Below, piece after piece: positions 36,815 to 47,279 of a stretch of 64,000 nt of DNA. The notes beneath the pieces are model-generated. The model made no database searches, was not told where the DNA came from, and worked only from the letters and a program-made list of their open reading frames with translations. Location of the stretch: positions 434,001 to 498,000 of the forward strand of contig NZ_QLTK01000002.1 in NCBI RefSeq assembly GCF_003269035.1. The letters run 5' to 3'. This DNA comes from Paraburkholderia bryophila. Its GTDB lineage: Bacteria; Pseudomonadota; Gammaproteobacteria; Burkholderiales; Burkholderiaceae. The position numbers and the translations under genes are program-made. Numbering within the stretch: the first letter of the stretch is position 1; every line of letters starts with the position of its first letter.

Positions 36815-38119
36815 ATGGAATTCCTCGACCTCGGACCTTTTTCCCGTGCGTCCGGCACGATTCGTCTGCCTGGCTCGAAGAGCATTTCGAATCGGGTGCT
36901 GCTGCTGGCGGCGCTCGCCGAAGGCGAAACGACGATTACCAATCTGCTCGACTCCGACGACACCCGCGTGATGCTCGACGCGCTCGAAAAGCTTGGTGTG
37001 CGTCTGAAGCGCGACGGCGACACCTGCGTCGTGACCGGCACGCGCGGCGCGTTCACGGCGCGCACGGCGGACCTGTTCCTCGGTAATGCGGGCACGGCGG
37101 TGCGTCCGCTGACCGCGGCGCTGGCGGTGAACGGCGGCGACTATCGCATCCACGGCGTGCCGCGTATGCATGAACGGCCGATCGGCGATCTGGTCGACGG
37201 CTTGCGCCAGATCGGCGCGCGCGTCGACTATGAAGAAAACGAAGGCTATCCGCCGCTGCGCATTCGCCCGGCGCAGATTTCCGCCGAAGCGCCGATCCGC
37301 GTGCGCGGCGACGTGTCGAGCCAGTTCCTTACGTCGCTGCTGATGACGCTGCCGCTGCTGCGCACCGAAAGCGGCGTCAGCACCGTGCAGGTCGACGGCG
37401 AGCTGATCTCGAAGCCGTACATCGAGATCACGATCAAGCTGATGGAACGTTTCGGCATCAAGGTCGAGCGTCATGGCTGGCATCAGTTCGTCGTGCCGGC
37501 GGGGCAGCGCTATCAATCGCCGGGCACGATCATGGTGGAAGGCGATGCGTCGTCGGCCTCGTATTTCCTCGCGGCCGGCGCGCTCGGCGGCGGTCCGCTG
37601 AAAGTGGAAGGCGTTGGCCGCGCGAGCATTCAGGGCGACGTCGGCTTTGCCGACGCGCTGATCCGCATGGGCGCGAACCTGCAAATGGGCGACGACTGGA
37701 TCGAAGTGCGTGGCGTCGGTCACGACAGCGGCAAGCTCGAGCCGATCGACATGGATTGCAATCTGATCCCGGACGCGGCCATGACGATCGCCGTCGCCGC
37801 GCTGTTCGCGGACGGCGCGACCACGCTGCGCAATATCGCCAGCTGGCGCGTCAAGGAAACCGACCGGCTCGCCGCGATGGCAACGGAGCTGCGCAAGGTG
37901 GGCGCCAAGGTGCAGGAGGGCGAGGATTATCTCGTCATCGAGCCGCCCGAAAAGCTGATCCCGAACGCCGCGATCGACACTTACGACGATCACCGCATGG
38001 CCATGTGCTTTTCGCTGGTGAGCCTCGGCGGCGTGCCGATCCGGATCAACGACCCGAAGTGCGTCGGCAAGACGTTTCCCGATTATTTCGAGCGCTTCAC
38101 CGCGCTTGCCCAACCCTGA
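36815..38119 (+). CDS. aroA: 3-phosphoshikimate 1-carboxyvinyltransferase (EPSP synthase)
   Basis: The 434-residue shikimate-pathway enzyme has [16 protein letters not shown] at the N-terminus, the [18 protein letters not shown]-binding loop and the late [15 protein letters not shown] and [12 protein letters not shown] motifs. The GNAGTAxRP loop is the class I, glyphosate-sensitive form by family. It is closely linked to tyrA upstream and cmk downstream. Confidence 0.98.
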   Translation: MEFLDLGPFSRASGTIRLPGSKSISNRVLLLAALAEGETTITNLLDSDDTRVMLDALEKLGVRLKRDGDTCVVTGTRGAFTARTADLFLGNAGTAVRPLTAALAVNGGDYRIHGVPRMHERPIGDLVDGLRQIGARVDYEENEGYPPLRIRPAQISAEAPIRVRGDVSSQFLTSLLMTLPLLRTESGVSTVQVDGELISKPYIEITIKLMERFGIKVERHGWHQFVVPAGQRYQSPGTIMVEGDASSASYFLAAGALGGGPLKVEGVGRASIQGDVGFADALIRMGANLQMGDDWIEVRGVGHDSGKLEPIDMDCNLIPDAAMTIAVAALFADGATTLRNIASWRVKETDRLAAMATELRKVGAKVQEGEDYLVIEPPEKLIPNAAIDTYDDHRMAMCFSLVSLGGVPIRINDPKCVGKTFPDYFERFTALAQP

Positions 38120-38154
38120 TTCGCCCCCGAATCGCCTGACGTGCGACTTTTTAG

Positions 38155-38841
38155 ATGAAACCGACCCGTCCCTTTCACCAGACGCCCGTCATTACGATCG
38201 ACGGTCCGAGTGCCTCCGGCAAAGGCACCGTGGCCGCGCTGGTTGCCGCGAGCCTCGGCTTTCACTTGCTGGACAGTGGCGCGCTGTACCGGCTCGCCGC
38301 ATTGGCGAGCTGCCGCTACAACGTCGCCGCCAATGATGCCGATGCGCTCGTCAAACTGATCGACGAGCTGCACATCACGTTTCGCGAGGGGCTGGCGCAG
38401 CTCGACGGCGTCGACGTGTCCGCCGACATTCGCGCCGAGGAAGTCGGTAGCCGCGCTTCCGCGATCGCCGTGCACGCGCCCGTGCGAGCCGCGCTGGTGG
38501 CGCGTCAGCGAGCGTTTCGCAAGGAGCCTGGGCTGGTGGCCGACGGCCGGGATATGGGTACGGTGATCTTCCAGGATGCCGTGTTGAAAGTGTTCATGAC
38601 GGCCAGCGTCGAGGCCCGCGCGGCCCGCCGGCATAAGCAATTGATCCAAAAAGGTTTTTCTGCTAATATAGATGACTTGCTCCGGGATTTGCGTGAGCGC
38701 GACGAGCGTGACAGTCAGCGCGCGGCCGCGCCGCTCAAGCCCGCAGCGGATGCAAAGCTGCTTGATACCTCGGCATTGTCGATCGACCAGGCGGTTGAGC
38801 ACGTGGTGCAGTGGTATGAAGCTTTAGTCCCGCATGCCTGA
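38155..38841 (+). CDS. cmk: Cytidylate kinase
   Basis: The 228-residue CMP/dCMP kinase has a P-loop [15 protein letters not shown] at residues ~18-32, [22 protein letters not shown] and a RRHKQL lid. It phosphorylates CMP and dCMP for nucleotide supply. It lies 35 bases after aroA and precedes rpsA, the usual proteobacterial order. Confidence 0.97.
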   Translation: MKPTRPFHQTPVITIDGPSASGKGTVAALVAASLGFHLLDSGALYRLAALASCRYNVAANDADALVKLIDELHITFREGLAQLDGVDVSADIRAEEVGSRASAIAVHAPVRAALVARQRAFRKEPGLVADGRDMGTVIFQDAVLKVFMTASVEARAARRHKQLIQKGFSANIDDLLRDLRERDERDSQRAAAPLKPAADAKLLDTSALSIDQAVEHVVQWYEALVPHA

Positions 38842-39017
38842 CAGAAGTATGTGTTGTGTCGGCGGCGGGCGCAGTAGAAAGTCCGTTGTCAGTAGGTGCT
38901 TCGCGATCGTTGTGAAGCTGTATTAACCCCTTAACCCCGCGTGGCATTCGCACTTTTTACCGATGCTGACCATCCGGCCAGCCGGGCACCGCGAGAACCA
39001 TGCAAATTTTGATTTTT

Positions 39018-40733
39018 ATGTCCGACCTGCAAACCTCTACCCCGAATACCGAATCTTTTGCGGCTCTGTTCGAAGAGTCGCTGACCAAGCAAGACATGCG
39101 CGCCGGCGAAGTGATCTCCGCCGAAGTCGTGCGTGTTGACCACAACTTCGTGGTCGTCAATGCTGGTCTCAAGTCCGAAGCCTACATCCCGCTCGAAGAG
39201 TTCCTGAACGACGCGGGCGAGGTAGAAGTGCAGGCGGGCGACTTCGTTTCCGTCGCGATCGACGCGCTGGAAAACGGCTACGGCGACACGATCCTGTCGC
39301 GCGACAAGGCGAAGCGTCTGGCTTCGTGGCTGTCGCTGGAAAAAGCGCTCGACAACAACGAACTCGTGACCGGCACGATCACGGGCAAGGTCAAGGGCGG
39401 CATGACCGTCATGGTCAACGGCATCCGCGCGTTCCTGCCGGGTTCGCTGGTCGACACGCGTCCGGTCAAGGACACGACCCCGTACGAAGGCAAGACGCTG
39501 GAATTCCGCGTCATCAAGCTGGACCGCAAGCGTAACAACGTGGTGCTGTCGCGCCGCGCTGTGATCGAAGCGACCCAAGGCGAAGAGCGCGCAAAGCTGC
39601 TCGAAACGCTGAAAGAAGGCGCGATCGTGGAAGGCGTGGTGAAGAACATCACGGACTACGGCGCATTCGTGGACCTCGGCGGTATCGACGGCCTGCTGCA
39701 CATCACCGACATCGCATGGCGTCGTGTGCGTCACCCGAGCGAAGTGCTGTCGGTTGGCCAGGAAGTTACCGCGAAGATCCTCAAGTTCGACCAGGAGAAG
39801 AACCGCGTTTCGCTGGGCATCAAGCAACTGGGCGACGATCCGTGGGAAGGCATCTCGCGCCGTTACCCGTCGGGCACGCGCCTGTTCGGTAAGGTTACCA
39901 ACATCACCGACTACGGCGCATTCGTCGAAGTCGAATCGGGCATCGAAGGCCTGGTTCACGTGTCGGAAATGGACTGGACGAACAAGAACGTTGCACCGTC
40001 GAAGGTTGTGCAACTGGGCGACGAAGTCGAAGTCATGGTTCTGGAAATCGACGAAGACCGCCGCCGTATCAGCCTCGGCATGAAGCAGTGCAAGCCGAAC
40101 CCGTGGGACGACTTCAGCCGCAACTTCAAGAAGGGCGACAAGCTGCAAGGCGCAATCAAGTCGATCACCGACTTCGGCGTCTTCATCGGTCTGCCGGGCG
40201 GCATCGACGGTCTGGTTCACCTGTCGGACCTGTCGTGGAGCGAAACGGGCGAAGAAGCAGTTCGCAAGTACAAGAAGGGCGACGAAGTGGAAGCGATCGT
40301 TCTCGGCATCGACGTCGAGAAGGAACGTATTTCGCTGGGTATCAAGCAACTCGAAGGCGACCCGTTCAGCAACTTCGTTGCAATGAACGACAAGGGTTCG
40401 ACGGTCGACGGCGTGGTCAAGACGGTGGACGCGAAGGGTGCAGTGGTTCAGCTGTCGATGGAAGTCGAAGGCTACCTGCGTGCTTCGGAAATCGCACAAG
40501 ACCGCGTGGAAGATGCTCGCAACGTGCTGAAGGAAGGCGATAAGGTCAACGCGATGATCATCAACATCGATCGCAAGTCGCGTGGTATCAACCTGTCGAT
40601 CAAGGCCAAGGATTCGGCTGAGCAACAGGAAGCGATCCGCGGCCTGGCTTCGTCGGACTCGAGCACGGCTGCTACCGGCACGACGAACCTCGGCGCGCTG
40701 CTGAAGGCCAAGCTCGACGGCCAGAACCAGTAA
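39018..40733 (+). CDS. rpsA: 30S ribosomal protein S1
   Basis: The 571-residue protein has six S1/OB-fold RNA-binding repeats. The third to sixth are marked by [41 protein letters not shown] and similar phrases. It binds mRNA near the start codon and feeds it to the ribosome. I used ATG 39018 ([18 protein letters not shown]), which aligns with family N-termini; an ATG at 39000 adds six residues. The 175-base leader upstream may be autoregulatory, as in other S1 genes. Confidence 0.98.
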   Translation: MSDLQTSTPNTESFAALFEESLTKQDMRAGEVISAEVVRVDHNFVVVNAGLKSEAYIPLEEFLNDAGEVEVQAGDFVSVAIDALENGYGDTILSRDKAKRLASWLSLEKALDNNELVTGTITGKVKGGMTVMVNGIRAFLPGSLVDTRPVKDTTPYEGKTLEFRVIKLDRKRNNVVLSRRAVIEATQGEERAKLLETLKEGAIVEGVVKNITDYGAFVDLGGIDGLLHITDIAWRRVRHPSEVLSVGQEVTAKILKFDQEKNRVSLGIKQLGDDPWEGISRRYPSGTRLFGKVTNITDYGAFVEVESGIEGLVHVSEMDWTNKNVAPSKVVQLGDEVEVMVLEIDEDRRRISLGMKQCKPNPWDDFSRNFKKGDKLQGAIKSITDFGVFIGLPGGIDGLVHLSDLSWSETGEEAVRKYKKGDEVEAIVLGIDVEKERISLGIKQLEGDPFSNFVAMNDKGSTVDGVVKTVDAKGAVVQLSMEVEGYLRASEIAQDRVEDARNVLKEGDKVNAMIINIDRKSRGINLSIKAKDSAEQQEAIRGLASSDSSTAATGTTNLGALLKAKLDGQNQ

Positions 40734-40754
40734 GCCTGAGAGGTCTGCTGCAGT

Positions 40755-41078
40755 ATGACCAAATCGGAATTGGTCGCCCAGCTGGCTACGCGATTTCCGC
40801 AGCTTCTTCTTAAAGATGCGGATTTCGCGGTGAAGACGATGCTTGATGCGATGTCGGAGGCGCTTGCCAACGGTCATCGCATCGAAATTCGTGGCTTCGG
40901 CAGCTTCGGCCTCAACCGTCGTCCCTCCCGCGTCGGGCGTAATCCGAAGTCGGGCGAGAAAGTGTTGGTACCTGAGAAGTACGTACCGCACTTCAAGCCA
41001 GGCAAGGAGTTGCGCGAACGGGTAGATCGTCGCGCGGGCGAGCCGCTGAAGGCCGAAGAGCCGGATGATGACCTGTAA
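40755..41078 (+). CDS. ihfB: Integration host factor subunit beta
   Basis: The 107-residue DNA-bending protein has [23 protein letters not shown] and the DNA-contacting arm with RNPKSGEKV. It pairs with IhfA to bend DNA in replication, transcription and recombination. It lies 21 bases after rpsA in the standard cmk-rpsA-ihfB order. A terminator follows. Confidence 0.98.
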   Translation: MTKSELVAQLATRFPQLLLKDADFAVKTMLDAMSEALANGHRIEIRGFGSFGLNRRPSRVGRNPKSGEKVLVPEKYVPHFKPGKELRERVDRRAGEPLKAEEPDDDL

Positions 41079-41150
41079 ATGTTCCGCTGTGTGGTTTGCA
41101 GCGTGGCATTGGTAACGTCAGCGGCCAAAGCCAGTCGGCAAAAGACCAGA

Positions 41151-41176
41151 AAAAGCGCCTTAGGGCGCTTTTTTTT
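41151..41176 (+). terminator. Rho-independent terminator after ihfB
   Basis: AAAGCGCC / GGGCGCTTT stem with a TTA-centred loop and eight Ts. It closes the supraoperon. The remaining ~215 bases to lapA hold the lapA promoter, perhaps with the TACAAT at 41301 as a -10 box. Confidence 0.9.
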
Positions 41177-41393
41177 CGCCTGTACGTTTCGGGCGACTGA
41201 CCGAGGCGCGGCTTGGCGTGGTCCCGGTCTCGATGCAACGACGATGCTCTCCCCTTAACCCGCTTTCAGCCAGTTCCTGCCCAGCCGCGAGGGCTTCAAT
41301 TACAATACGGGTCACTTCGGCGCGGGCAACACCGTGGCGCGACGCGTCATCAAGCCGGCGTCACCCCGCAACTGCCGTCAAGAGACCTTATTC

Positions 41394-41687
41394 ATGAAAT
41401 TTATCGTCTGGCTGATCCGTGTACTGGTGTTCGTGCTGCTGCTGGTGCTGGCGCTCTCCAATACGCAAACTGCTACGCTGAATTTCCTCGCGGGCTACGC
41501 ATGGTCGGCACCCTTGATCCTGATCGGCCTCGCGTTCTTCGTGGTGGGGCTGCTGGCCGGGCTGGTGTCGTCGATGCCGGCAATGGTGCGCCTGCGCATG
41601 GAAAACGGCCGGCTCAAGCGCGAGTTGCGCGTGGCGCGCGAAACCCCCGTGGTGGTCGAGCAACCGCCCATGCCGCCGCTGATCTGA
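41394..41687 (+). CDS. lapA: LapA-family inner membrane protein (DUF1049)
   Basis: The 97-residue protein has two membrane helices (residues ~3-22 and ~38-60) and a cytoplasmic coiled tail (RLRMENGRLKREL). SNTQTATLNFLAG between the helices is typical of LapA. It works with LapB in control of lipopolysaccharide synthesis. ATG 41394 begins the first helix. The gene lies 69 bases before lapB, the usual pair. Confidence 0.92.
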   Translation: MKFIVWLIRVLVFVLLLVLALSNTQTATLNFLAGYAWSAPLILIGLAFFVVGLLAGLVSSMPAMVRLRMENGRLKRELRVARETPVVVEQPPMPPLI

Positions 41688-41756
41688 CATTTCCTCAGCC
41701 GCGCGTCGTCAGCGCGGTTTTTCGTTTCCGCTTTCCCGTTCATTTGCATCAATCGC

Positions 41757-42932
41757 ATGGATCTAGACTTCTGGTGGCTGCTGGTCATACCCGTCGCATT
41801 CGCGTTCGGCTGGATGGCCGCGCGTTACGACCTTAAGACGCTGCTGTCCGAAAGCGCCAACCTGCCGCGTTCGTATTTCCGCGGGCTGAATTTCCTGCTC
41901 AACGAGCAGCCGGACCAGGCGATCGATGCGTTCATCGAAGTGGTCAAGCTCGACCCGGAAACGATCGAGCTGCACTTCGCGCTGGGCAATCTGTTCCGCC
42001 GCCGTGGTGAAACGGACCGCGCGATCCGCGTGCATCAGAACCTGCTGAGCCGCGCCGATCTACCCGTCTCCGAGCGCGATCACGCACTCTACGAGCTGGG
42101 GCAGGACTTCCTGAAAGCCGGCCTGCTCGATCGCGCAGAAGAGACTTTCAGGTCGCTGGAAACCGGCGACTACGCGCTGGGCGCGCAACGCGCGCTGCTG
42201 ACCATCTATGAAATCGAGAAGGACTGGGTCAAGTCGATCGACACCGCTCGCCACCTCGAAACAATGGGCGCCGAATCGCTCGACAAGGAAATCGCGCAGT
42301 TCCATTGCGAACTCGCGCAGGAAGCGCTGCAACAGAAAAACCCGGACGAAGCCCGCCGCCAGCTCGGCTACGCGCTGAAGGCGAACCCGACCAACGTGCG
42401 CGCCACGATCCTGTTCGGCGACGTCGACGCGGCCGGCGGCGCGCAGGAAGCGGCCATCGCGCAGTGGCGTCGCGTCGAGGAACAGAATCCCGCGTATCTG
42501 CCACTCGTCGCGGAAAAGTTGATGAAAGCTTACGAGGCGCTCGGCCGCCCGCAGGACGGCGCGGATCTGCTGACCACCTGGGTCGATCGCTATCCGACCA
42601 ATGACCTGCTCGACGTCGCCTATCAGCACGTCGCGTCGCTGCGTGGCCCCGACGCGGCGCACGCGTTGGCGCGCTCGCAGATGCAGAAGTCGCCGAATCT
42701 GGCCGGCATGACGCGTCTGCTGGAAGCGCAGGAAGCCCTCGCGGAAGAGCCACGGCGCAGCGAGCTGGAACTGATGCGCACGCTGATCCGTCAGCGCACC
42801 AAAAATCTGCCACGGTATACGTGCCAGAATTGCGGTTTCAGGGCGCGGCTCTTCTACTGGCAGTGCCCGGGTTGCAGCGGTTGGGAAACCTATGCGCCGC
42901 GCCGCGTTGAACCGATTACCGCGTCGAACTGA
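41757..42932 (+). CDS. lapB: Lipopolysaccharide assembly protein B
   Basis: The 391-residue protein has an N-terminal membrane anchor (WWLLVIPVAFAFGWM), about nine TPR repeats and a C-terminal rubredoxin-type zinc/iron knuckle (YTCQNCGFRARLFYWQCPGC). The four cysteines are all present. In Escherichia coli LapB (YciM) presents LpxC to FtsH and so limits LPS synthesis. Its position before ugd, hldA and hldD keeps LPS genes together. Confidence 0.96.
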   Translation: MDLDFWWLLVIPVAFAFGWMAARYDLKTLLSESANLPRSYFRGLNFLLNEQPDQAIDAFIEVVKLDPETIELHFALGNLFRRRGETDRAIRVHQNLLSRADLPVSERDHALYELGQDFLKAGLLDRAEETFRSLETGDYALGAQRALLTIYEIEKDWVKSIDTARHLETMGAESLDKEIAQFHCELAQEALQQKNPDEARRQLGYALKANPTNVRATILFGDVDAAGGAQEAAIAQWRRVEEQNPAYLPLVAEKLMKAYEALGRPQDGADLLTTWVDRYPTNDLLDVAYQHVASLRGPDAAHALARSQMQKSPNLAGMTRLLEAQEALAEEPRRSELELMRTLIRQRTKNLPRYTCQNCGFRARLFYWQCPGCSGWETYAPRRVEPITASN

Positions 42933-43088
42933 CGCCATGGCGGCCGCGTCGGCCATTAATCGGAGCGCCGCACGCCCGTCGCATCACGCGCAGCGCGGCA
43001 GCGTCCACGTGGGCGGATATCGCAGCAACGTGTTCATGACCGGCTTCACTGCCGGGAATCATCACCGGAACCCTCTACCGGAAAGCGT

Positions 43089-44492
43089 ATGAAAATCACC
43101 ATTATCGGCACGGGCTATGTGGGCCTCGTCACTGGCGCGTGCCTCGCCGAAATCGGCCACGACGTGTTCTGTCTCGACGTCGATCCGCGCAAGATCGAGA
43201 TCCTCAACAACGGCGGCGTGCCGATTCACGAGCCGGGTTTGCTGGAAATCATCAACCGCACGCGCGCGGCGCGCCGTATCACGTTTTCGACCGATATCGA
43301 AGCGAGCGTGGCGCACGGCGAGGTGCAGTTCATCGCCGTCGGCACGCCGCCCGACGAAGACGGCTCGGCCGATCTGCAATACGTGCTCGAAGCGGCCCGC
43401 AACATCGGCCGCACCATGAACGGCTTCAAGGTTATCGTCGACAAATCGACGGTGCCGGTCGGCACCGCGCAGCGCGTGCGTGCCGTGGTCGACGAAGAGC
43501 TGGCCAAACGAGGCCTCGCCGATAGCGAGCAGCATCGCTTCTCGGTCGTGTCGAATCCCGAATTCCTGAAAGAAGGCGCAGCGGTCGACGACTTCATGCG
43601 GCCCGATCGCATCGTGCTCGGCAGCGACGAAGACGAGTCCGGCATGCGCGCCCGCGAACTGATGAAGCGTCTGTACGCGCCGTTCAACCGCAATCACGAG
43701 CGCACGCTGTACATGGACGTGCGCTCGGCCGAATTCACCAAATACGCGGCCAATGCCATGCTCGCCACGCGCATCTCGTTCATGAACGAAATGTCGAATC
43801 TGGCGGACCGCGTCGGCGCCGATATCGAAGCGGTGCGTCGCGGCATCGGCTCGGATCCGCGGATCGGCTATCACTTCCTGTATGCGGGTTGCGGGTATGG
43901 TGGTTCATGCTTCCCGAAAGACGTGCAGGCGCTGATCCGCACGGCGAGCGAAAGCGGTCATCCGCTGCGGATTCTCGAAGCGGTCGAGGACGTGAACAAC
44001 CACCAGAAAGACGTGCTGGTGAACAAGATCGCCGCGAAGCTCGGCGACGATCTGAGCGGCCGCACGTTCGCCGTTTGGGGCCTCGCGTTCAAGCCGAATA
44101 CCGACGACATGCGCGAAGCGCCGAGCCGTCGCGTGATCGCCGAACTGCTGGCACGCGGCGCGCAGGTGCGCGCGTACGATCCGGTCGCGGTGGCCGAAGC
44201 GCGCCGCGTTTTCGCGCTCGATCTGCACGACGCGCCGGAGCAACTCGCGCGTCTGACCTTCACCGGCACGCAGGACGAAACGCTCACCAACGCCGACGCG
44301 CTCGTGATCGTCACCGAATGGAAGGAATTCAAGAGCCCGGATTTCCTGCATCTGAAATCCGTGCTGAAATCGCCGCTGATTTTCGACGGCCGCAATCTGT
44401 ACGAACCGGACGCGATGACCGAGATCGGCATCGACTATCACTCGATTGGACGCCCTTATGCCCAACCCTCTGAACTTCCGGCCGATGTCTGA
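43089..44492 (+). CDS. ugd: UDP-glucose 6-dehydrogenase
   Basis: The 467-residue enzyme oxidises UDP-glucose to UDP-glucuronate with two NAD+. It opens with [19 protein letters not shown], has EFLKEG and the catalytic [11 protein letters not shown] (Cys near residue 270). The final domain has [11 protein letters not shown]-glucuronate feeds capsule and 4-amino-arabinose, which decorates Burkholderia lipid A and resists polymyxin. Its 3' end overlaps the start of hldA, so the two are co-translated. Confidence 0.98.
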   Translation: MKITIIGTGYVGLVTGACLAEIGHDVFCLDVDPRKIEILNNGGVPIHEPGLLEIINRTRAARRITFSTDIEASVAHGEVQFIAVGTPPDEDGSADLQYVLEAARNIGRTMNGFKVIVDKSTVPVGTAQRVRAVVDEELAKRGLADSEQHRFSVVSNPEFLKEGAAVDDFMRPDRIVLGSDEDESGMRARELMKRLYAPFNRNHERTLYMDVRSAEFTKYAANAMLATRISFMNEMSNLADRVGADIEAVRRGIGSDPRIGYHFLYAGCGYGGSCFPKDVQALIRTASESGHPLRILEAVEDVNNHQKDVLVNKIAAKLGDDLSGRTFAVWGLAFKPNTDDMREAPSRRVIAELLARGAQVRAYDPVAVAEARRVFALDLHDAPEQLARLTFTGTQDETLTNADALVIVTEWKEFKSPDFLHLKSVLKSPLIFDGRNLYEPDAMTEIGIDYHSIGRPYAQPSELPADV

Positions 44493-45465
44493 GACCTTGC
44501 CCGGAGCCGCGGCGTCCACGCCGGCGCCGGCGCTGATCGTGGTGCCGCGCCGGCAACTCGCCGCCGCGCGCGTGCTGGTGGTCGGCGACGTCATGCTCGA
44601 CCGCTACTGGTTCGGCGACGTGAACCGCATTTCGCCGGAAGCGCCTGTGCCGGTCGTGCACGTGCAACGCCAGGAAGACCGTCTGGGCGGCGCGGCGAAC
44701 GTCGCGCGCAATGCGGTTGCGCTCGGCGCGCAGGCTGGCCTGCTGTGCGTGGTCGGTCACGACGAACCCGGCGAGCGCATCGTGCAATTACTCGGCGAAA
44801 GCGGTGTGACGCCGCATCTCGAACGCGATCCCGCGTTGCTCACTACGATCAAGCTGCGCGTGCTGTCGCGCCAACAGCAATTGCTGCGCGTCGACTTCGA
44901 GAATTCGCCGGCGCATGAAGTGCTGCTCGCGGGTCTCGCGCGGTTCGACGAACTGCTGCCGTCGCACGACGTGATCCTGATGTCCGATTACGCGAAGGGC
45001 GGCCTGACCCACGTCACGCAGATGATCGCCAAGGCGCACGCGGCAGGCAAGGCGGTGCTGGTCGATCCGAAGGGCGACGACTGGGAACGCTATCGCGGCG
45101 CCACGCTGATCACGCCGAATCGCGCCGAATTGCGCGAGGTGGTCGGCCAGTGGAAATCCGAGGAAGACCTGCTCGCGCGCGTCACGAAATTGCGCGCCGA
45201 TCTGCAGTTCAAGGCGCTGCTGCTGACGCGTTCGGAAGAGGGCATGACGCTCTTCTCGGACGAGGGCATCCTGCATGCGTCGGCGGTTGCGCGCGAAGTG
45301 TATGATGTCTCGGGCGCCGGCGACACCGTGATCGCGACGCTCGCCGCCATGCTGGGTGCGGGTCTCACGCTGGTCGACGCGGTTGGTCTCGCGAATCGCG
45401 CGGCCGGTATCGTGGTCGGCAAACTCGGCACGGCCACCGTCAACTACGACGAACTCTTTCATTGA
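44458..45465 (+). CDS. hldA: D-glycero-beta-D-manno-heptose-7-phosphate kinase
   Basis: The 335-residue PfkB-family sugar kinase makes heptose-1,7-bisphosphate for the LPS inner core. It has [35 protein letters not shown] and the catalytic [17 protein letters not shown]. It lacks the HldE adenylyltransferase half, so a separate hldC is expected elsewhere. The start may be 44458 (GGA upstream) or 44485; both overlap the end of ugd. It precedes hldD. Confidence 0.95.
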   Translation: MPNPLNFRPMSETLPGAAASTPAPALIVVPRRQLAAARVLVVGDVMLDRYWFGDVNRISPEAPVPVVHVQRQEDRLGGAANVARNAVALGAQAGLLCVVGHDEPGERIVQLLGESGVTPHLERDPALLTTIKLRVLSRQQQLLRVDFENSPAHEVLLAGLARFDELLPSHDVILMSDYAKGGLTHVTQMIAKAHAAGKAVLVDPKGDDWERYRGATLITPNRAELREVVGQWKSEEDLLARVTKLRADLQFKALLLTRSEEGMTLFSDEGILHASAVAREVYDVSGAGDTVIATLAAMLGAGLTLVDAVGLANRAAGIVVGKLGTATVNYDELFH

Positions 45466-45559
45466 CTTAAGGCCGCCGGATCTCACGTCACGCGCGCCTT
45501 GACGGCGCAGCACGGGGATTCGCGGGGCGTCGGCTGAAACTCATTACCGCAGGATCATC

Positions 45560-46552
45560 ATGACCGTCATCGTCACCGGCGCGGCCGGCTTTATCGGCAG
45601 CAATCTCGTGAAGGCGCTCAACGAGCGCGGCGAACAACGCATCATCGCCGTGGATAACCTCACGCGCGCCGACAAGTTCAAGAACCTGGTCGACTGCGAA
45701 ATCGACGACTACCTGGACAAGACCGAATTCGTCGAACGCTTCAAGCGCGGCGACTTCGGCAAGGTACGCGCGATCTTCCATGAAGGCGCCTGCTCGGACA
45801 CGATGGAAACCGACGGCCGCTACATGATGGACAACAATTTCCGCTATAGCCGCGACGTGCTCGACGTCTGCCTCGCGCAGGACATCCAGTTTCTGTACGC
45901 GTCGTCGGCGGCGACGTACGGCGGATCGAGCCGTTTCGTCGAAGAGCGCGAAGTCGAGCAGCCGCTGAACGTGTACGGCTATTCGAAGTTCCTGTTCGAC
46001 CAGGTGATTCGCCGCGTGCTGCCCACCGCGAAGAGCCAGATTGCCGGGTTCCGTTACTTCAACGTCTACGGGCCGCGCGAAACGCATAAGGCGCGCATGG
46101 CGTCGGTGGCGTTTCACAACTTCAACCAGTTCCGCGCCGAAGGCAAGGTCAAGCTGTTCGGCGAATACAACGGCTATGCCGCAGGCGAACAGACCCGCGA
46201 TTTCGTTTCGATCGAAGACGTGGTGAAGGTCAACCTGTTCTTCTTCGATAATCCGGACAAATCGGGCATTTTCAATCTGGGCAGCGGCCGCGCGCAACCG
46301 TTCAACGACATCGCGAGTACCGTGGTCAACACGCTGCGCGCGCTGAACAACGAACCGGCGTTGTCGCTCGCGGAGCAGGTGCAGCGCGGGCTGATCGAAT
46401 ACATTCCATTTCCCGACGCGCTGCGCGGCAAGTATCAGTGCTTCACGCAGGCCGATCAGACCAGGCTGCGCGCGGCCGGCTACGACGCGCCGTTCCTGAG
46501 CGTGCAGGAAGGTGTCGACCGCTACGTCCATTGGCTATTCGGCCAGGTTTAA
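45560..46552 (+). CDS. hldD: ADP-L-glycero-D-manno-heptose 6-epimerase
   Basis: The 330-residue short-chain dehydrogenase-type epimerase converts ADP-D-glycero- to ADP-L-glycero-manno-heptose, the precursor of LPS core heptoses. It has [16 protein letters not shown], the [17 protein letters not shown] segment and [11 protein letters not shown] with the catalytic Tyr and Lys. It is 94 bases after hldA. Confidence 0.98.
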   Translation: MTVIVTGAAGFIGSNLVKALNERGEQRIIAVDNLTRADKFKNLVDCEIDDYLDKTEFVERFKRGDFGKVRAIFHEGACSDTMETDGRYMMDNNFRYSRDVLDVCLAQDIQFLYASSAATYGGSSRFVEEREVEQPLNVYGYSKFLFDQVIRRVLPTAKSQIAGFRYFNVYGPRETHKARMASVAFHNFNQFRAEGKVKLFGEYNGYAAGEQTRDFVSIEDVVKVNLFFFDNPDKSGIFNLGSGRAQPFNDIASTVVNTLRALNNEPALSLAEQVQRGLIEYIPFPDALRGKYQCFTQADQTRLRAAGYDAPFLSVQEGVDRYVHWLFGQV

Positions 46553-46575
46553 TTAGTCCGGACACCTCTGTAAAG

Positions 46576-46628
46576 TGGAATCTCCCGGTTGGTGATGGTC
46601 GCCAACCGGTTGTACGAGGGAGATTCCA
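46576..46628 (+). promoter_or_regulatory. 5' UTR hairpin covering the comEA ribosome binding site
   Basis: Outer arms TGGAATCTCCC (46576-46586) and GGGAGATTCCA (46618-46628) are perfectly complementary over 11 bases. An inner stem CGGTTGG / CCAACCG (46586-46592 and 46602-46608) stacks on it. The 3' arm contains the Shine-Dalgarno GGGAG, and the ATG at 46630 follows one base later. There is no T run, so this is not a terminator. It should block translation until opened. Confidence 0.8.
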
Positions 46629-46629
46629 T

Positions 46630-46995
46630 ATGTTTCGAAAAATTCTGGTTACCGCGGCGATGCTCGCCGCTTTCGGCCACGCGTATGCGGCGGTCGACGT
46701 CAACACGGCTAACGAAGACGCGCTGCGCGGCATCAAGGGCATCGGTCCTGCCAAAGCGAAAGCCATTCTCGAAGAGCGTACAGCGCATGGTCCGTTCAAG
46801 GACCCGGCGGATCTCGGCAAACGCGTCAAAGGCATGGGCGGGCATACCGTCGAGCGCCTGCAGGCGGAGGGTCTCGCTGTCGGTCCGGCTGGCGCGGCTG
46901 CTAACGCGCAAGCTGCGGCGTCTGCATCGACCAAAGGCGCGGCCGCTCCGGCCAATGCACCCAAAGCCAACACCACCGTGGCGGTAAAGAAATAG
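46630..46995 (+). CDS. ComEA-like helix-hairpin-helix DNA-binding protein
   Basis: The 121-residue exported protein has a signal peptide (1-20, AYA cleavage). The ComEA HhH repeat follows (VDVNTANEDALRGIKGIGPAKAKAILEER ... FKDPADLGKRVKGMGG), then a 50-residue Ala/Lys-rich tail. ComEA binds incoming DNA in the periplasm during natural transformation. Such short Gram-negative versions are also of unknown role where competence is unproven. GGGAG, eight bases upstream, is inside a long hairpin. Confidence 0.9.
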   Translation: MFRKILVTAAMLAAFGHAYAAVDVNTANEDALRGIKGIGPAKAKAILEERTAHGPFKDPADLGKRVKGMGGHTVERLQAEGLAVGPAGAAANAQAAASASTKGAAAPANAPKANTTVAVKK

Positions 46996-47115
46996 CCCGA
47001 CGCGGGCCGCGTCCGTGGCGTGCCTTGTCACGCACGCGGCCCGCTCGCGTCGTACCCCTTCATGGCCTCGGAGTTGTTCAGCCCACTCCTTCAGCTGTCA
47101 TCCAGATGACTGGCT

Positions 47116-47141
47116 CCCGCGGTTGCTGCCGCGGGCTTTTT
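47116..47141 (+). terminator. Rho-independent terminator after comEA-like gene
   Basis: CCCGCGG / CCGCGGG stem, loop TTGCTG, then C and five Ts. It separates the comEA-like gene from cysM. A TAGAAT hexamer at 47231-47236 is a candidate -10 box for cysM. Confidence 0.8.
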
Positions 47142-47279
47142 GCGTGGTTCGCGCCATGCGCGTTGAATGATGCGCGCGCCTGCATCCATGCGGCCAGAAG
47201 GGCCGCACGGCAGCCGCAGGCACGGTGGTTTAGAATCGATGGATTGAAGACTCCCCGCAGCGACGGCACCAGAAACGAC

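Noticed and set aside
38931..40991. 686-codon open frame opposite rpsA
   Set aside because: Antisense shadow of ribosomal protein S1, whose codon bias leaves the opposite frame open. No domain or ribosome site.
46576..46628. Transcription terminator after hldD
   Set aside because: No T run follows, and the 3' arm is the ribosome site immediately before an ATG.
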